From Yoonia maritima (GTDB taxonomy: Bacteria; Pseudomonadota; Alphaproteobacteria; Rhodobacterales; Rhodobacteraceae), in contig NZ_PKFN01000008.1 in the NCBI RefSeq assembly GCF_002933395.1, positions 848,688 through 912,687 of the forward strand: a DNA stretch of 64,000 nt, given 5' to 3'. The notes below the pieces were generated by a model. It was not told the DNA's origin and made no database searches. It saw nothing but the letters and a program-made list of their open reading frames with translations. This document shows, piece by piece, positions 34,697 through 43,562 of the stretch. Each line of letters begins with the position of its first letter. The stretch's first letter is position 1. A program made the translations under genes and the position numbers.

Positions 34697-35143
34697 ATGC
34701 CGGACTTTATGCAACGTAGGCGTTGGGCGAGAATGCTGGACCGCAGTTCAGAACTAGTTGCTGATTTGCAGGTACCTGAAAAAGGCTGGATTGCGACGAT
34801 GCGGCTCGCGTTAGGTATGTCCGCCGAGCAGGTCGCTGTGCGCAAAGGCGTGAGCCGAAACGCTGTTTACCAAGCAGAACGGAGCGAAAAAGAAGGGTCA
34901 ATATCCCTCAAGCAAATGGAAAACTTAGCGTCTGCAATGGGCGGTAGATTTGTGTACGCTATTGTCCCGAGCGCGCCAATCGACCAACTTAAGTACCACC
35001 AAGCCATCCAGCGCGCACGTGAAATGTCCACCCACACAAATGGGTTCGCAAATTGGTCAAAAGAAGATCAACAAGACTGGATTGATGACGTCGCGGCACA
35101 GCAGTTACACGACATGCCACCTGATTTTTGGGACAATAGCTGA
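34697..35143 (+). CDS. Mobile mystery protein A (XRE-type HTH)
   Basis: The protein has 148 residues from ATG 34697 (AGAGGA upstream). The pattern RRWARMLDRSSELVADL, then PEKGWIATMRLALGMSAEQ, an XRE-type HTH and LASAMGGRFVYAIVP agrees with the mobile mystery protein A family. These are normally paired with a Fic-domain mobile mystery protein B encoded just downstream, and the pair behaves like a toxin-antitoxin or regulator cassette. Protein B is absent; only 180 bp of non-coding DNA follows before ridA. The gene is divergent from yqiJ. Confidence 0.8.
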   Translation: MPDFMQRRRWARMLDRSSELVADLQVPEKGWIATMRLALGMSAEQVAVRKGVSRNAVYQAERSEKEGSISLKQMENLASAMGGRFVYAIVPSAPIDQLKYHQAIQRAREMSTHTNGFANWSKEDQQDWIDDVAAQQLHDMPPDFWDNS

Positions 35144-35281
35144 AGGACCTATGCCGCGTCGAACCATGAGCGTCCGATGTTGCGTGAGGATCATTTAGGC
35201 AAAGGGGATATGACTAAGCCAAACGCCCGTTGTCGTCAGGGTGAAGGCGTGGCCTACGCCGAAGTCCGCTAAGCGGACAAG

Positions 35282-35314
35282 GCGGCCATTGGCACTTGTT
35301 CCTCCAATGGCCGC
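35282..35314. terminator. Bidirectional hairpin, terminator-like
   Basis: GCGGCCATTGG and CCAATGGCCGC form a perfect 11-bp stem around an 11-base loop, between convergent genes (mobile mystery protein A and RidA). TTTGG follows on the plus strand. A near-identical stem exists at 14207-14245. Confidence 0.6.
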
Positions 35315-35325
35315 TTTGGCGTGCG

Positions 35326-35721
35326 TCAGGCCGCTGCAGTCGCTTCAATCTCGAACAGCAATCCGGGAATGGCGAGACGTGTCACACCCAACAGTGTCAT
35401 GGGCGGGGCAACCTGATGGGGCCCGAACCGCATGCCCATCAGGTCGAAGTTCTTTAGGGCCTCGTCTACATCTGTTACGTAAACCCCGAGCTTGATCACA
35501 TTGCTCAGGTCCATCCCTGCGCGTTTCAGGACGGCTTCGAGATTGTCGAGCGCCAGGCTGATCTGCGCGCGCATATCGCCTGGATGCTGCGGATTGCCTT
35601 CGTCATCCACTGCGGTCTGGCCTGCACAGATCACTTGCCGCGTCGCGCCCTCTATCACCTCGGCCTGATTGTAGCCCAGCTTGATCGACCAATCCCAGGG
35701 GTTCACTGCCGTCCGTTCCAT
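35326..35721 (-). CDS. RidA/YjgF-family protein
   Basis: The protein has 131 residues, the usual RidA length. Features are VICAGQTAVDDEGNPQHPGD near residue 30, AQISLALDNLEAVLKRAG and the C-terminal TRLAIPGLLFEIEATA with the conserved Arg and Glu. RidA proteins hydrolyse reactive enamine/imine intermediates such as 2-aminoacrylate; this may be one of the divergent Rid subgroups. It is divergent from the WYL regulator, which probably controls it. Confidence 0.9.
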   Translation of the reverse strand: MERTAVNPWDWSIKLGYNQAEVIEGATRQVICAGQTAVDDEGNPQHPGDMRAQISLALDNLEAVLKRAGMDLSNVIKLGVYVTDVDEALKNFDLMGMRFGPHQVAPPMTLLGVTRLAIPGLLFEIEATAAA

Positions 35722-35808
35722 GTCGCAATCTCCTTGTTTTCAGTTGCTGGAATCGGTGTAGGTCAAAATAGTGCCAAATACTGTCACCATTTGTGATAGG
35801 GTTGAGAT

Positions 35809-36552
35809 ATGAACCCCAGACTCAGACATGACGCCATCGTGCGCAGCCTTCGCCGCAACGGCACATCCACTGTTGATGCACTGGCCGAAGAGGTTGGTGC
35901 CTCCCGCCGGACCGTGTTGCGCGATATCGGCGCACTGCGGGACGAAGGCTATGTGATCCATTCCGACGTCGGCCGCGGCGGTGGCCTCCAGCTTGACCCA
36001 CAATCGATGCAGACACGGGCCAAGTTGTCCGTGCCCGAAGTGTTCGCGCTGCTGATCAGCGTCGCGGCGATGCGAGCGGCCGGGAATCTACCCTTCTCGG
36101 AACTTGCCGACGCGGGGTTGGCCAAGATCGAAAAGGCCTTGCCGTCGGATAAGGTGAAAGACCTACGCACGTTTTTGGAATGCCTGCACATCGGCCAGCT
36201 GTCACCTTTGCAGGATTTGTCGGACATGGGGAAAATGGACCCCGACTTGCTTGGGGCCTTTGAGACAGCTTTTCTGGGCCGACACTTGATCCGGTTCGAC
36301 TATAGCGATGCAAAAGGGCGCAAGACCGAGCGCCGGGTGGAGCCACAAGCCATGCTGATATTGCCACCCCTATGGTATCTCGTCGGCTGGGACCCTGCTC
36401 GCGACGACTTCCGCCATTTCCGCATGGACAGGATCAGCAACCCGGAAGCGGTTCCGAATACAAGCTTTCGCCGTCGGCATGTGCCGTTCGAAGATGATGT
36501 CTGTCCTTACAGCGAATTGCACCCGGAGCGTCGAAGCAGTCATTCCTGGTAA
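35809..36552 (+). CDS. YafY-type HTH and WYL-domain regulator
   Basis: The protein has 247 residues. The N-terminal HTH_11/DeoR-type domain (TVDALAEEVGASRRTVLRD) is followed by a WYL domain near residues 150-215 (RHLIRFDYSDAKGRK, then PLWYLVGWDPARDDFRHFRMDRI). WYL regulators bind small ligands or nucleic acids. It is divergent from ridA with 87 bp between. The last ~20 residues run close to the dispersed repeat copy C, but the protein is of normal length. Confidence 0.9.
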   Translation: MNPRLRHDAIVRSLRRNGTSTVDALAEEVGASRRTVLRDIGALRDEGYVIHSDVGRGGGLQLDPQSMQTRAKLSVPEVFALLISVAAMRAAGNLPFSELADAGLAKIEKALPSDKVKDLRTFLECLHIGQLSPLQDLSDMGKMDPDLLGAFETAFLGRHLIRFDYSDAKGRKTERRVEPQAMLILPPLWYLVGWDPARDDFRHFRMDRISNPEAVPNTSFRRRHVPFEDDVCPYSELHPERRSSHSW

Positions 36553-36570
36553 GTGCAGCATCCGGCACAT

Positions 36571-37002
36571 TGGGCTCTTTCGAGACATTCGCCGCGCGCG
36601 GCATGAAGGTCCGCAATTGAATTTGGGTCAGAAATGCTTGACGTTTGGGTCAGAATTGAATGACGTGATTTTCTTGTTTTCTGAAGTTATGCTTGCCGAA
36701 AGAGTCAAAGGTGCGCGACATTCCACACCCCATATAAAACGCCAAGCAGTTTTGACCTTTCCGTCAAGACTTTGACCCAAAGTGTTTTATCTTGCCTCCA
36801 GACCATCGGTTGCCCCCCCTTCATTGGTGCAGGTTTCTGTAAGAACCGCTGTAAGCGGGTCGTCCTGAAACCTTGCCACGTGGCGAACGCGGATGGGGGC
36901 GAGGCAATGCTATTCGACGGAAGTGGTGCGGCCCGCAGCGAAGCGAGGACACGGTTCTGTCTAATAGGGTTGCCCGAGGGGGAAGGCCGCGCCTTCACCC
37001 TG
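36571..37002 (+). repeat. Dispersed repeat, copy C (longest copy)
   Basis: This has the same orientation as copies A and E. It begins ATTGGGCTCTTTCGAGACAT, carries TTTGGGTCA-type arms at 36622-36652 and (inverted) 36752-36780, and ends GGAAGGCCGCGCCTTCACCCT. Its left part is shared with copy D (36571-36700 against 42130-42255), and its right part with copies A, B and E. No transposase is encoded. Confidence 0.88.
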
Positions 37003-37178
37003 ACGACAATGGGCGTTTGGCTTAGCCAAGCCGACCTCCAGAGGCAAGTTGAGATGCTGCACCTGCAGCCCGCATTGCCGACATTCGCCGCGCGCGCACA
37101 ATGCCTGAGGGTTCGAATTCACAGTTCGCGGACTTTACTGCCATTCAATCTGGCGGGATGAGTGACCGCTTCCCGGGC

Positions 37179-38006
37179 TCAGTCGCGATGCGCTGTCTCT
37201 GCGTCTCGAATCTTTTGATCGTCAAGCCGACCCATTGCGTCATCAATCCAGATAAGAAGTTGCGCGCGGATCGACACCCGATCAAATTCTCGGACTATTC
37301 CAAGCGTGGTTCCATGGCCGTTTTGGGTCATACGGAATTCATAGCTTCCCTGAGACACTGGGGCGGTCTCTGTCGCGTCGGGAACCTCGAACGTAAAGCG
37401 GTATCTGTGGTGCGGTTCGTTGACTTCAATCGTGTTAATTTCCTCAATCTTGGCAAGTTCGCCCGACCGTTCAATTTCGCGATAACTAACGTCTGGATCG
37501 ATCCATTCCATTGAAAGCGTGTCTTTACTTCCATAGTCGAGGAAGGTGTCTGGTGTAACGGTCAGGTAAGGCCAAAGCTCTTCCGGCGGCAGTTTGGATG
37601 TCGCGCAACTGCGTAGGCGTCTGGGGCGGCAGGGAAGATAGCGGTCCAACCATGCTCCGCCATAAACAGTAAAAATCAGATAACAGAGCAAGATGCCAAA
37701 GACGCTGGTGGATGTAGGAAGCCCGCCATCCACATCGCTGCTAAAGGCCCCCATGAGGCTAAGTACTGGGATCGACAGGGCAACAGACTCAGCCGAGTGC
37801 CTGATCTTTGGAAAGAGAACGACAAGGATCACTAAGGCCGTTGTCAGACCCACCATAAAAGCGAGGCCAGCAATGATCGGAAAAGGTATTCCAAGAAAGA
37901 CGCTGGTGGAGTTGAAAAAGGCGAAATAGCCACCAAGAAATGTTGCCGCAGCTACTATCGTTAGCCGGCGTCGCTCGCGATATAGGCGTTTCATAAACCA
38001 GCGCAT
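37179..38006 (-). CDS. Hypothetical membrane protein with C-terminal SRPBCC-like domain
   Basis: The protein has 275 residues. Four hydrophobic segments lie in the first 125 residues (from ASL-like helices at about 15-35, 38-65, 72-90 and 97-120). They are followed by a soluble domain of about 140 residues with alternating strands and a long C-terminal helix, which looks SRPBCC/START-like. No catalytic motif was recognised. The gene stands alone between repeats. Confidence 0.65.
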   Translation of the reverse strand: MRWFMKRLYRERRRLTIVAAATFLGGYFAFFNSTSVFLGIPFPIIAGLAFMVGLTTALVILVVLFPKIRHSAESVALSIPVLSLMGAFSSDVDGGLPTSTSVFGILLCYLIFTVYGGAWLDRYLPCRPRRLRSCATSKLPPEELWPYLTVTPDTFLDYGSKDTLSMEWIDPDVSYREIERSGELAKIEEINTIEVNEPHHRYRFTFEVPDATETAPVSQGSYEFRMTQNGHGTTLGIVREFDRVSIRAQLLIWIDDAMGRLDDQKIRDAETAHRD

Positions 38007-38496
38007 GGGAATCCTAATAATTGCCTGAACGCTCGGTAACTTGCTGTTGTGTCATAAATTTGACTTCTTCTGGCCCAGAGCCTTGAACGTCAAAAATCCG
38101 CGAAGGTCCAGCCGTTTGATTAACCCGCAGCATTCGACAGAATGGGCTCTCTGCTGCCATTAGATCGGTCGCAGCATTTTTCCCATCAAGGTGACGCGGC
38201 CCTCTACGAGGACGGCCCAAACCGGCCATTCACTCATAGGACAGCATGCTGCGCCGCCGCCCGTTGAACCGGACATTCACTGCAGCCGCTAAATCTGCAG
38301 ATTGGCGAATTACTATGCCGCCAACCATATATTTCCCCTGTTTGCTCTGATGCGGCCTCAGTCATCGTCTAGAGGGACGGTTTTGAACTTAGATTTGACA
38401 TGAATCGGTGCAATTCATCGAAGAGTTGAGCGGTGTAGGAGAGCGCGTCAGCCCGCCAAGATGTCGGCAAAACGGAACGTGTTGGACAAAGAGCAG
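38007..38496. other. Intergenic region with interspersed repeats
   Basis: The stretch holds the 38-bp repeat (38143-38180), a GCCATTCAC motif and a GCGGAC-like motif near 38265-38290. No gene is supported in it before the ABC transporter start. An in-frame ATG at 38461 would add 12 residues to the ABC protein but its nearest GGAG is about 19 bases away. Confidence 0.5.
38143..38180 (+). repeat. 38-bp interspersed repeat, copy 2
   Basis: One mismatch from 14027-14064. Flanking GACGGCCCA and GGCCATTCACTCA are shared in modified form with copy 1. Confidence 0.75.
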
Positions 38497-39249
38497 ATGA
38501 TTACAGTCACGAACTTCAGCAAGCAATACAAAGGCTTCACGGCCGTGAAAGACCTTAGCTTTTCGGTCGAACCAGGCCAAATCCTTGGATTGCTCGGGCC
38601 GAATGGTGCAGGTAAGACAACGACCCTGCGTACATTGTGCGGGATTATTCCACCCAGCTCGGGGAATTTGTCGGTTGCCGGCCATGACGTTGTCCAAGCG
38701 CCCATCGCAGCCAAAGCCAACCTGGGCTATATTCCTGACGATCCAAGACTTTTTGACACTATGACGGTTTGGGAGCACCTCGCTTTTACAGCGGCTGCTT
38801 ACAAACTCGCAGACTTTGAAAAGGATGCCGAAGCGCTCCTCGCGTCATTCGAACTTACCCACAAGCGCAATACGGTCGTCCACAACTTGTCGCGTGGTAT
38901 GCGCCAGAAGGTGGCGATCGCCTGTGCCTTTCTGCACAACCCAAAAGTGATCCTGTTCGATGAACCCCTGACGGGGCTCGATCCCCAAGGTATCCGGAGG
39001 ATTCAACAGGCAATCCGCGAGCGTGCGCAGGCAGGTGCATCCATCATCATCAGCTCGCACCTTTTGAGCCTGTTCGAGAATTTGTGTACACATATCATGG
39101 TGCTGAACCTTGGCGAGTGCCGCCGGTTTGGCACGATGGAAGACCTACTAAGCGAGGTCGGCACGACGGATAGCACGTCAGCCCTTGAAGAAGTGTATTT
39201 CTCAATTACGCAAGCTTCAGACGAGACCTCTGACACGGCGGCGGTCTAA
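38497..39249 (+). CDS. ABC transporter ATP-binding protein
   Basis: The protein has 250 residues from the ATG at 38497 (MITVTNFSKQYKGF). Walker A is GPNGAGKTTT, the signature is LSRGMRQK, Walker B is VILFDEPLTGLDP and the H-loop is SSHLL. It is of the CcmA/NatA exporter type. It ends 3 bp before the permease gene, so both form one exporter; the substrate is unknown. It is likely to move a hydrophobic molecule or peptide out of the cytoplasm. Confidence 0.9.
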   Translation: MITVTNFSKQYKGFTAVKDLSFSVEPGQILGLLGPNGAGKTTTLRTLCGIIPPSSGNLSVAGHDVVQAPIAAKANLGYIPDDPRLFDTMTVWEHLAFTAAAYKLADFEKDAEALLASFELTHKRNTVVHNLSRGMRQKVAIACAFLHNPKVILFDEPLTGLDPQGIRRIQQAIRERAQAGASIIISSHLLSLFENLCTHIMVLNLGECRRFGTMEDLLSEVGTTDSTSALEEVYFSITQASDETSDTAAV

Positions 39250-39252
39250 GCT

Positions 39253-40881
39253 ATGGATTCTGCACTTTCCCAACTTCTTATTTTGCGACTGCGAGGCGGC
39301 CTGCGCGAACGCTTGCTTCAGTTGGCAAGCTTGCGTGGCCTGCTGTTCTCTCTCGCTTTCGGAGGAATCGTTTGGTTCATGATCGTGTCAAACGGTTCCT
39401 CAGGCACGAGCCTTTTGATAACTGAGGCTTTGGACTGGCAAGCGTTGAACGCGCAGATCATCACGTTCATGCCGCTCAGCATGCTCGGGTTGTCGCTGCT
39501 CACCGTATTGATGACGACCGGCCCTACGTTTCATTTTTCGCCGAATGAGATCAATTTTCTCTTTACTGGGCCATTCCGCCGACGGGATCTAATCCTTTAT
39601 AAATTCTGCGCCTATCTCGCGGGTGTCATATTGACGAGCTTGTTCGTCACGCTCATGGCGCCGCCGCAAGCAGGATCGCCCCTGTTCGTCTTTATCGCCA
39701 CGGTTTTGACACTTGTGTTCGTACAGTTGAACAGCGCCGTCATCGGTATGGCTGGGCACGCGGTCGAGGGTCATTGGCTCGCAAAGATACGATGGCCCGC
39801 AACTGCGTTGTTTGGCGCCATTGCAGCGGGAGCCGTGCTTTACGCGTGGGCCACGCCCGACTACGGCATTATCGACCTTCTGTCTGCGTTTCGACACTCA
39901 TGGATCGGGTCGATAGTCTTGTTCCCCTACATTGTGTTTGCAGAACTCTATGTGGCTGAAACTGTATCGCATCTGGCCCTCTGGTCCCTTGTCGCGGTCG
40001 TCATCAATGCGGCGCTGTTGCGTGCTGTCATCGTGTTCGATGCACGCACGACCGACCGCGCACTGGCGGAAAACGCCCGCATGAGCGGCCGATGGGAACG
40101 CATCAAAGAAGGTGGATCTTTCTTTGCCACACAGCAGACCGAGTTGCGCTCGATCCAGCGTGCACCAATTCTAGGCGGCCTGGGGCCGATTGCCTGGCGG
40201 CAGACCCTCAACGCACTACGGAATTCGTTCAAAATTTTCATCATATTTGCCGGTCTCGCTGCCTGTATTGCGCCGATTTCCTTGGCGGTCGGCGCGCCAC
40301 TTACGGATCCAGAGACATTGATGGTTGTCTATGTCTTCTTCGCGTTCATCCTACCCCGCAATCTGGTCTGCGACTTTCGCGGTGACCTGAGCCGGATGGA
40401 AATCTACAAAACACTGCCCATCGCACCTTGGCGCATTTGCGCAGGCCAACTCGTGGTTCAGGTGCTTCTGGCCTATGCTATCGCTTTGACAATGATTGCC
40501 AGCACACTGGTCGTTGAGGCCGGTGTGACAACACAAGTTGCACTGGTATTAGCTGCGTTTGCGCTTCCGTTAACGTTTCTTCTCTATGCAGTCGAGAACA
40601 CGGTACATCTTCTGTTCCCGACAAAGCTGATGGGGATGGGACGGGCGGACTTTGAATTTCTTGGCCGCTCAATTGTCGAGTTTATCGCAAAAACGATTTT
40701 CGTTCTCGCTGCTGTGGCGGCATCAGGTGCTGTGGGGCTGTTCACATTCAAAACAGTTGGAACCACACTGGTTTTGCCTGGATTGGCCAGCTGGCTAACA
40801 TTGACGTTTATCGGACTTCTGACATTGGTTGCACTGCAATATGCTTTCCTGCGCTTCGCGGTCGCAGAAACCATCGACTAA
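39253..40881 (+). CDS. ABC exporter permease (putative ABC exporter family)
   Basis: The protein has 542 residues with about 12 hydrophobic segments. The N-terminal region FHFSPNEINFLFTGPFRRRDLILYK matches a class of bacterial ABC exporter permeases (PF16962-like). A repeat of the same type occurs near residues 370-395 (RNLVCDFRGDLSRMEIYKTLP). It is co-transcribed with the ATPase just upstream. Confidence 0.85.
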   Translation: MDSALSQLLILRLRGGLRERLLQLASLRGLLFSLAFGGIVWFMIVSNGSSGTSLLITEALDWQALNAQIITFMPLSMLGLSLLTVLMTTGPTFHFSPNEINFLFTGPFRRRDLILYKFCAYLAGVILTSLFVTLMAPPQAGSPLFVFIATVLTLVFVQLNSAVIGMAGHAVEGHWLAKIRWPATALFGAIAAGAVLYAWATPDYGIIDLLSAFRHSWIGSIVLFPYIVFAELYVAETVSHLALWSLVAVVINAALLRAVIVFDARTTDRALAENARMSGRWERIKEGGSFFATQQTELRSIQRAPILGGLGPIAWRQTLNALRNSFKIFIIFAGLAACIAPISLAVGAPLTDPETLMVVYVFFAFILPRNLVCDFRGDLSRMEIYKTLPIAPWRICAGQLVVQVLLAYAIALTMIASTLVVEAGVTTQVALVLAAFALPLTFLLYAVENTVHLLFPTKLMGMGRADFEFLGRSIVEFIAKTIFVLAAVAASGAVGLFTFKTVGTTLVLPGLASWLTLTFIGLLTLVALQYAFLRFAVAETID

Positions 40882-41070
40882 GCGCCCGTGAACAAGGGCT
40901 ACGATTGCATGACGTAGAGAACGTCATTGTGGAGTCACTTGAGGCGCGACAAGATCAGCAAAGGAGGCAGCCCCCTCAATATCTTGGGTAGATCAGGCGC
41001 TGGCATTGTGGCTGTTTAGTTGGGCTGCATTGCTGTCGTCGACAACGAGCGCCAAACAACCCTAAGGCGG

Positions 41071-41829
41071 TTACAGTAAGTGTCGCAAGACAGCCTTTTC
41101 ATCAGAACCCAGACGGATTACAGGTATGTTTTTTGAGGTTTTGCGCGCGGCCCCAAAGCTTTTTGCCCGCCCCTCGAAGCACGTAATGATAGTTAAATCA
41201 TCCCATGGAAAAGCGCGCGACAGGATACGGTCGGCAAAGTCAGGTGCGTTATGCAGAAATGCTTGCGTGATACGGGGATCATACAGACGCAAATAGAACC
41301 ACGCGCCTGCCTCATCCTGCACCTTGGTGAACTTGCGCCAATGCGCGCGTACATCCACTAGCTTATCCCGCGACCTGATATATAGCCCCGCCTCCTTGTC
41401 CCATAAATGCCAAGGTGCGTCTGAGCGCGTGAACAAGTTGCGAGTAAAGGTGTTACCTTCTTCCAACCGGACAATCCACGGAGCCACATCCTTCAACTCA
41501 TCATATGCGGCACCTTTAAACAGGCATCGGTGCTCCAACCCGGATGCTTCGAGCATTTCCGGTAGGCTCACGACCTTAGCCGCGTCGAGGATCGCGTAGG
41601 TAAATACGCGTGCGTCAGCGATACGATCGCCGAGCTTCACCTCACCGAGTTTTGGCTGTCCAAACAATGTGTCATAAAGTGCGTCCGGCACAGTTCTGGG
41701 GACCTCTACGCCAAACTGCTCGTCCAGTGGCTCTACGTCCTCAATAGTTTCAATCGTCAAGGATCTTGCATCTGTGTCTCGCTGGGCAGCACCCTGTTGC
41801 GAGTAGCCTTCAATGTCACCTGCGCTCAC
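41071..41829 (-). CDS. DUF4123 protein (type VI secretion effector adaptor), orphan
   Basis: The protein has 252 residues. The central region (FTYAILDAAKVVSLPEML, then CLFKGAAYDELKDVAPWIV and WHLWDKEAGLYIRSRDKLVD, with FYLRLYDPR) is the DUF4123 pattern. DUF4123 proteins are adaptors that load effectors onto VgrG in type VI secretion, and are normally encoded between vgrG and the effector gene. Here neither vgrG nor an effector is adjacent; repeat copy D lies 97 bp upstream of the start. It may be a leftover of a rearranged T6SS island. Confidence 0.8.
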   Translation of the reverse strand: MSAGDIEGYSQQGAAQRDTDARSLTIETIEDVEPLDEQFGVEVPRTVPDALYDTLFGQPKLGEVKLGDRIADARVFTYAILDAAKVVSLPEMLEASGLEHRCLFKGAAYDELKDVAPWIVRLEEGNTFTRNLFTRSDAPWHLWDKEAGLYIRSRDKLVDVRAHWRKFTKVQDEAGAWFYLRLYDPRITQAFLHNAPDFADRILSRAFPWDDLTIITCFEGRAKSFGAARKTSKNIPVIRLGSDEKAVLRHLL

Positions 41830-41925
41830 GATCCATCACCTAATGAGATTACATAATTCAATCTTTGCTTTATGCTACTCAGGGGTGTGCGTCGCAATGC
41901 AAACAACACGCATAAGCGCATCTTC

Positions 41926-42255
41926 GCCCACCCGCGTTCGCCACGTGGTAAGGTTTCAGGACGACCCGCTTACAGCGGTTCTTACAGAAACCTGCACCAA
42001 TGAAGGGAAGCAACCGATGGTCTGGTGGCAAGATAAAATGATTTGGGTCAAAGTCTTGGCGTTTGGGTCAAAACTGCTTGGCGTTTTATAAAAGGTGTGG
42101 AATGTTACGAACCTTTGACCCTCTCGGCAATAATAACTTCAGGAAACAAGAAAACCACGTCATTCAATTCTGACCCAAACGTCAAGCATTTCTGACCCAA
42201 ATTCAATTGCGGACCTTCATGCCGCGCGCGGCGAATGCCTCGAAAGAGCCCACTA
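41926..42255 (-). repeat. Dispersed repeat, copy D
   Basis: This is inverted relative to copy C. The arms are clearest here: 42042-42070 has TTTGGGTCA twice, and 42171-42201 has the complement twice, so the arms face each other across about 100 bp. The outer part ends in GGCGAATGCCTCGAAAGAGCCCA. Its right-hand block (41926-41950) breaks off in GTTCGCCACGTGG. Confidence 0.85.
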
Positions 42256-42471
42256 TGTGAATTTGAATTTCTCGCTGCGTGCGCTCGAAGCGCGAAAAAT
42301 GCGGCACGAGCGAATTGAGTGTGCCGCCGCGCAGCAGAAAAACCAGCCATTCAAACTGGCCACAGCATAGATCGGTAGTCTAATCTATCGGCCGCGGGAC
42401 AAACAGAGATTTCCGTGCACGAGTTCGAATATTCGCTTCAGGCGCGTATTTTGGTGATTTGGAATGGTACG

Positions 42472-42762
42472 CTAGGTTTCCCCAGCCATTTCTGTCGCCA
42501 AGGCTTCGCCACTGACCCGTCTGTAGTTCACAAACGCATTCCCGCTGAGCAGAACGAAGAAGCTGTCCATATCGATCAGAACGTAGCCTTGTTCAAGGAC
42601 GGCTCGGGCGAGCTGTTCGATATCATCGGCATACAAGCGCCTCTTTCCTAAAAGCTCCCGCACCTGCTTTGCGGACATGCGGAAGCGGCCACTTTCTTTG
42701 CCACCAAAACTCTTGCTGTACAGGTTTGCCAGATGTCTGGCAGCAACGTCACATTTGGTCAT
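42472..42762 (-). CDS. Small hypothetical protein, HTH-like
   Basis: The protein has 96 residues from the ATG at 42762, with GAGG six bases upstream; an ATG 18 bases earlier has none. A helical N-terminal region (SAKQVRELLGKRRLYADDIEQ) could be a DNA-binding helix-turn-helix, and the rest is a short beta-type segment (YVLIDMDSFFVLLSG). The family was not recognised. It is divergent from the mgtE/rimK operon, separated by 80 bp, so it could be its regulator. Confidence 0.55.
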   Translation of the reverse strand: MTKCDVAARHLANLYSKSFGGKESGRFRMSAKQVRELLGKRRLYADDIEQLARAVLEQGYVLIDMDSFFVLLSGNAFVNYRRVSGEALATEMAGET

Positions 42763-42842
42763 ACGAGCCTCTTTTAACATAAATTTTTATCTATAGACAA
42801 TAAAAATTTGCCTATGTAAACACCTTGCATGGAGAGAGCATT

Positions 42843-43562
42843 ATGAATCAGCACAGTACATTGATAGAGTCAGGCATTGATTTGTCTCAGGAATTGCGCG
42901 CGGCAATTGCCGTTGAAGATGCTGAACGTTTGGATGCCTTGTTCAAACAGCTTCCTTTGTCGGAGGCGCTCCGTGAGTTGCTGGAGTTGTCATCGGTTGA
43001 TCGTCGGGCTGTTTTAACTCTGATCTCACCCGAAATCGCAGCTGATCTGATCGAGGAAGCACCCCACGAAATCGGTGCCGACCTCATGGAAGACCTTGAG
43101 ACGGATCGTGCCGTTGAGATCATGGACGAACTGGACTCAGATGTTCAGGCTGACCTGATCGGCGACATGGGGTCCGAAGAAGCTGAGGCAATCCTCGAGC
43201 AGATGGATGCCGAGGATGCCGCTGATGTGCGACGTTTGTCTGTCCGGCCGAAGGATGCTTTGAAGGTCTGGCTCAAGGAAATCAGCGTCGGCGTGATCAA
43301 TGGTATCGCTTTGGGCATCCTGATCGGTATTGTCGCTTGGCTCTGGAAAGGCAGTCCGGCTCTGGGTCTTGTGATTGGCGCGGCGCTTGCGCTGAACACC
43401 ATGCTGGCTGTGTCGATCGGTGGTGTTGTGCCACTGTTGCTCAAACGCATTGGCCAGGACCCTGCGGTGGCAAGTGGCCCCCTTCTGACAACAGTGACAG
43501 ATATGGCTGGGTTTTTCTTTGTCCTCAGCCTCGCGACGGTGATGATGCCATGGCTAATCTGA
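42843..43562 (+). CDS. Shortened MgtE-like protein (N-domain and last membrane helices)
   Basis: The protein has 239 residues from ATG 42843 (GGAG upstream). The N-terminal half is the MgtE superhelical intracellular domain (LISPEIAADLIEEAPHEIGA, DLMEDLETDRAVEIMDELDSD). After residue ~135 it jumps straight to the last three MgtE membrane helices (DALKVWLKEISVGVINGIAL, ALGLVIGAALALNTMLAVS, LLTTVTDMAGFFFVLSLAT). The CBS pair and the first two membrane helices of the ~450-residue Mg2+ channel are missing, with the frame intact. It might be a derived family member or a deletion. It overlaps the retropepsin-like gene by 13 bp and leads the RimK operon. Confidence 0.8.
   Translation: MNQHSTLIESGIDLSQELRAAIAVEDAERLDALFKQLPLSEALRELLELSSVDRRAVLTLISPEIAADLIEEAPHEIGADLMEDLETDRAVEIMDELDSDVQADLIGDMGSEEAEAILEQMDAEDAADVRRLSVRPKDALKVWLKEISVGVINGIALGILIGIVAWLWKGSPALGLVIGAALALNTMLAVSIGGVVPLLLKRIGQDPAVASGPLLTTVTDMAGFFFVLSLATVMMPWLI

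Noticed and set aside
36705..36998. Recurrent open frames inside the dispersed repeats (also at 1493, 7562, 7615, 36772 and 57409)
   Set aside because: They repeat because the DNA repeats. They have no ribosome binding site, differ in length between copies and occur on both strands, so they are most likely not proteins.
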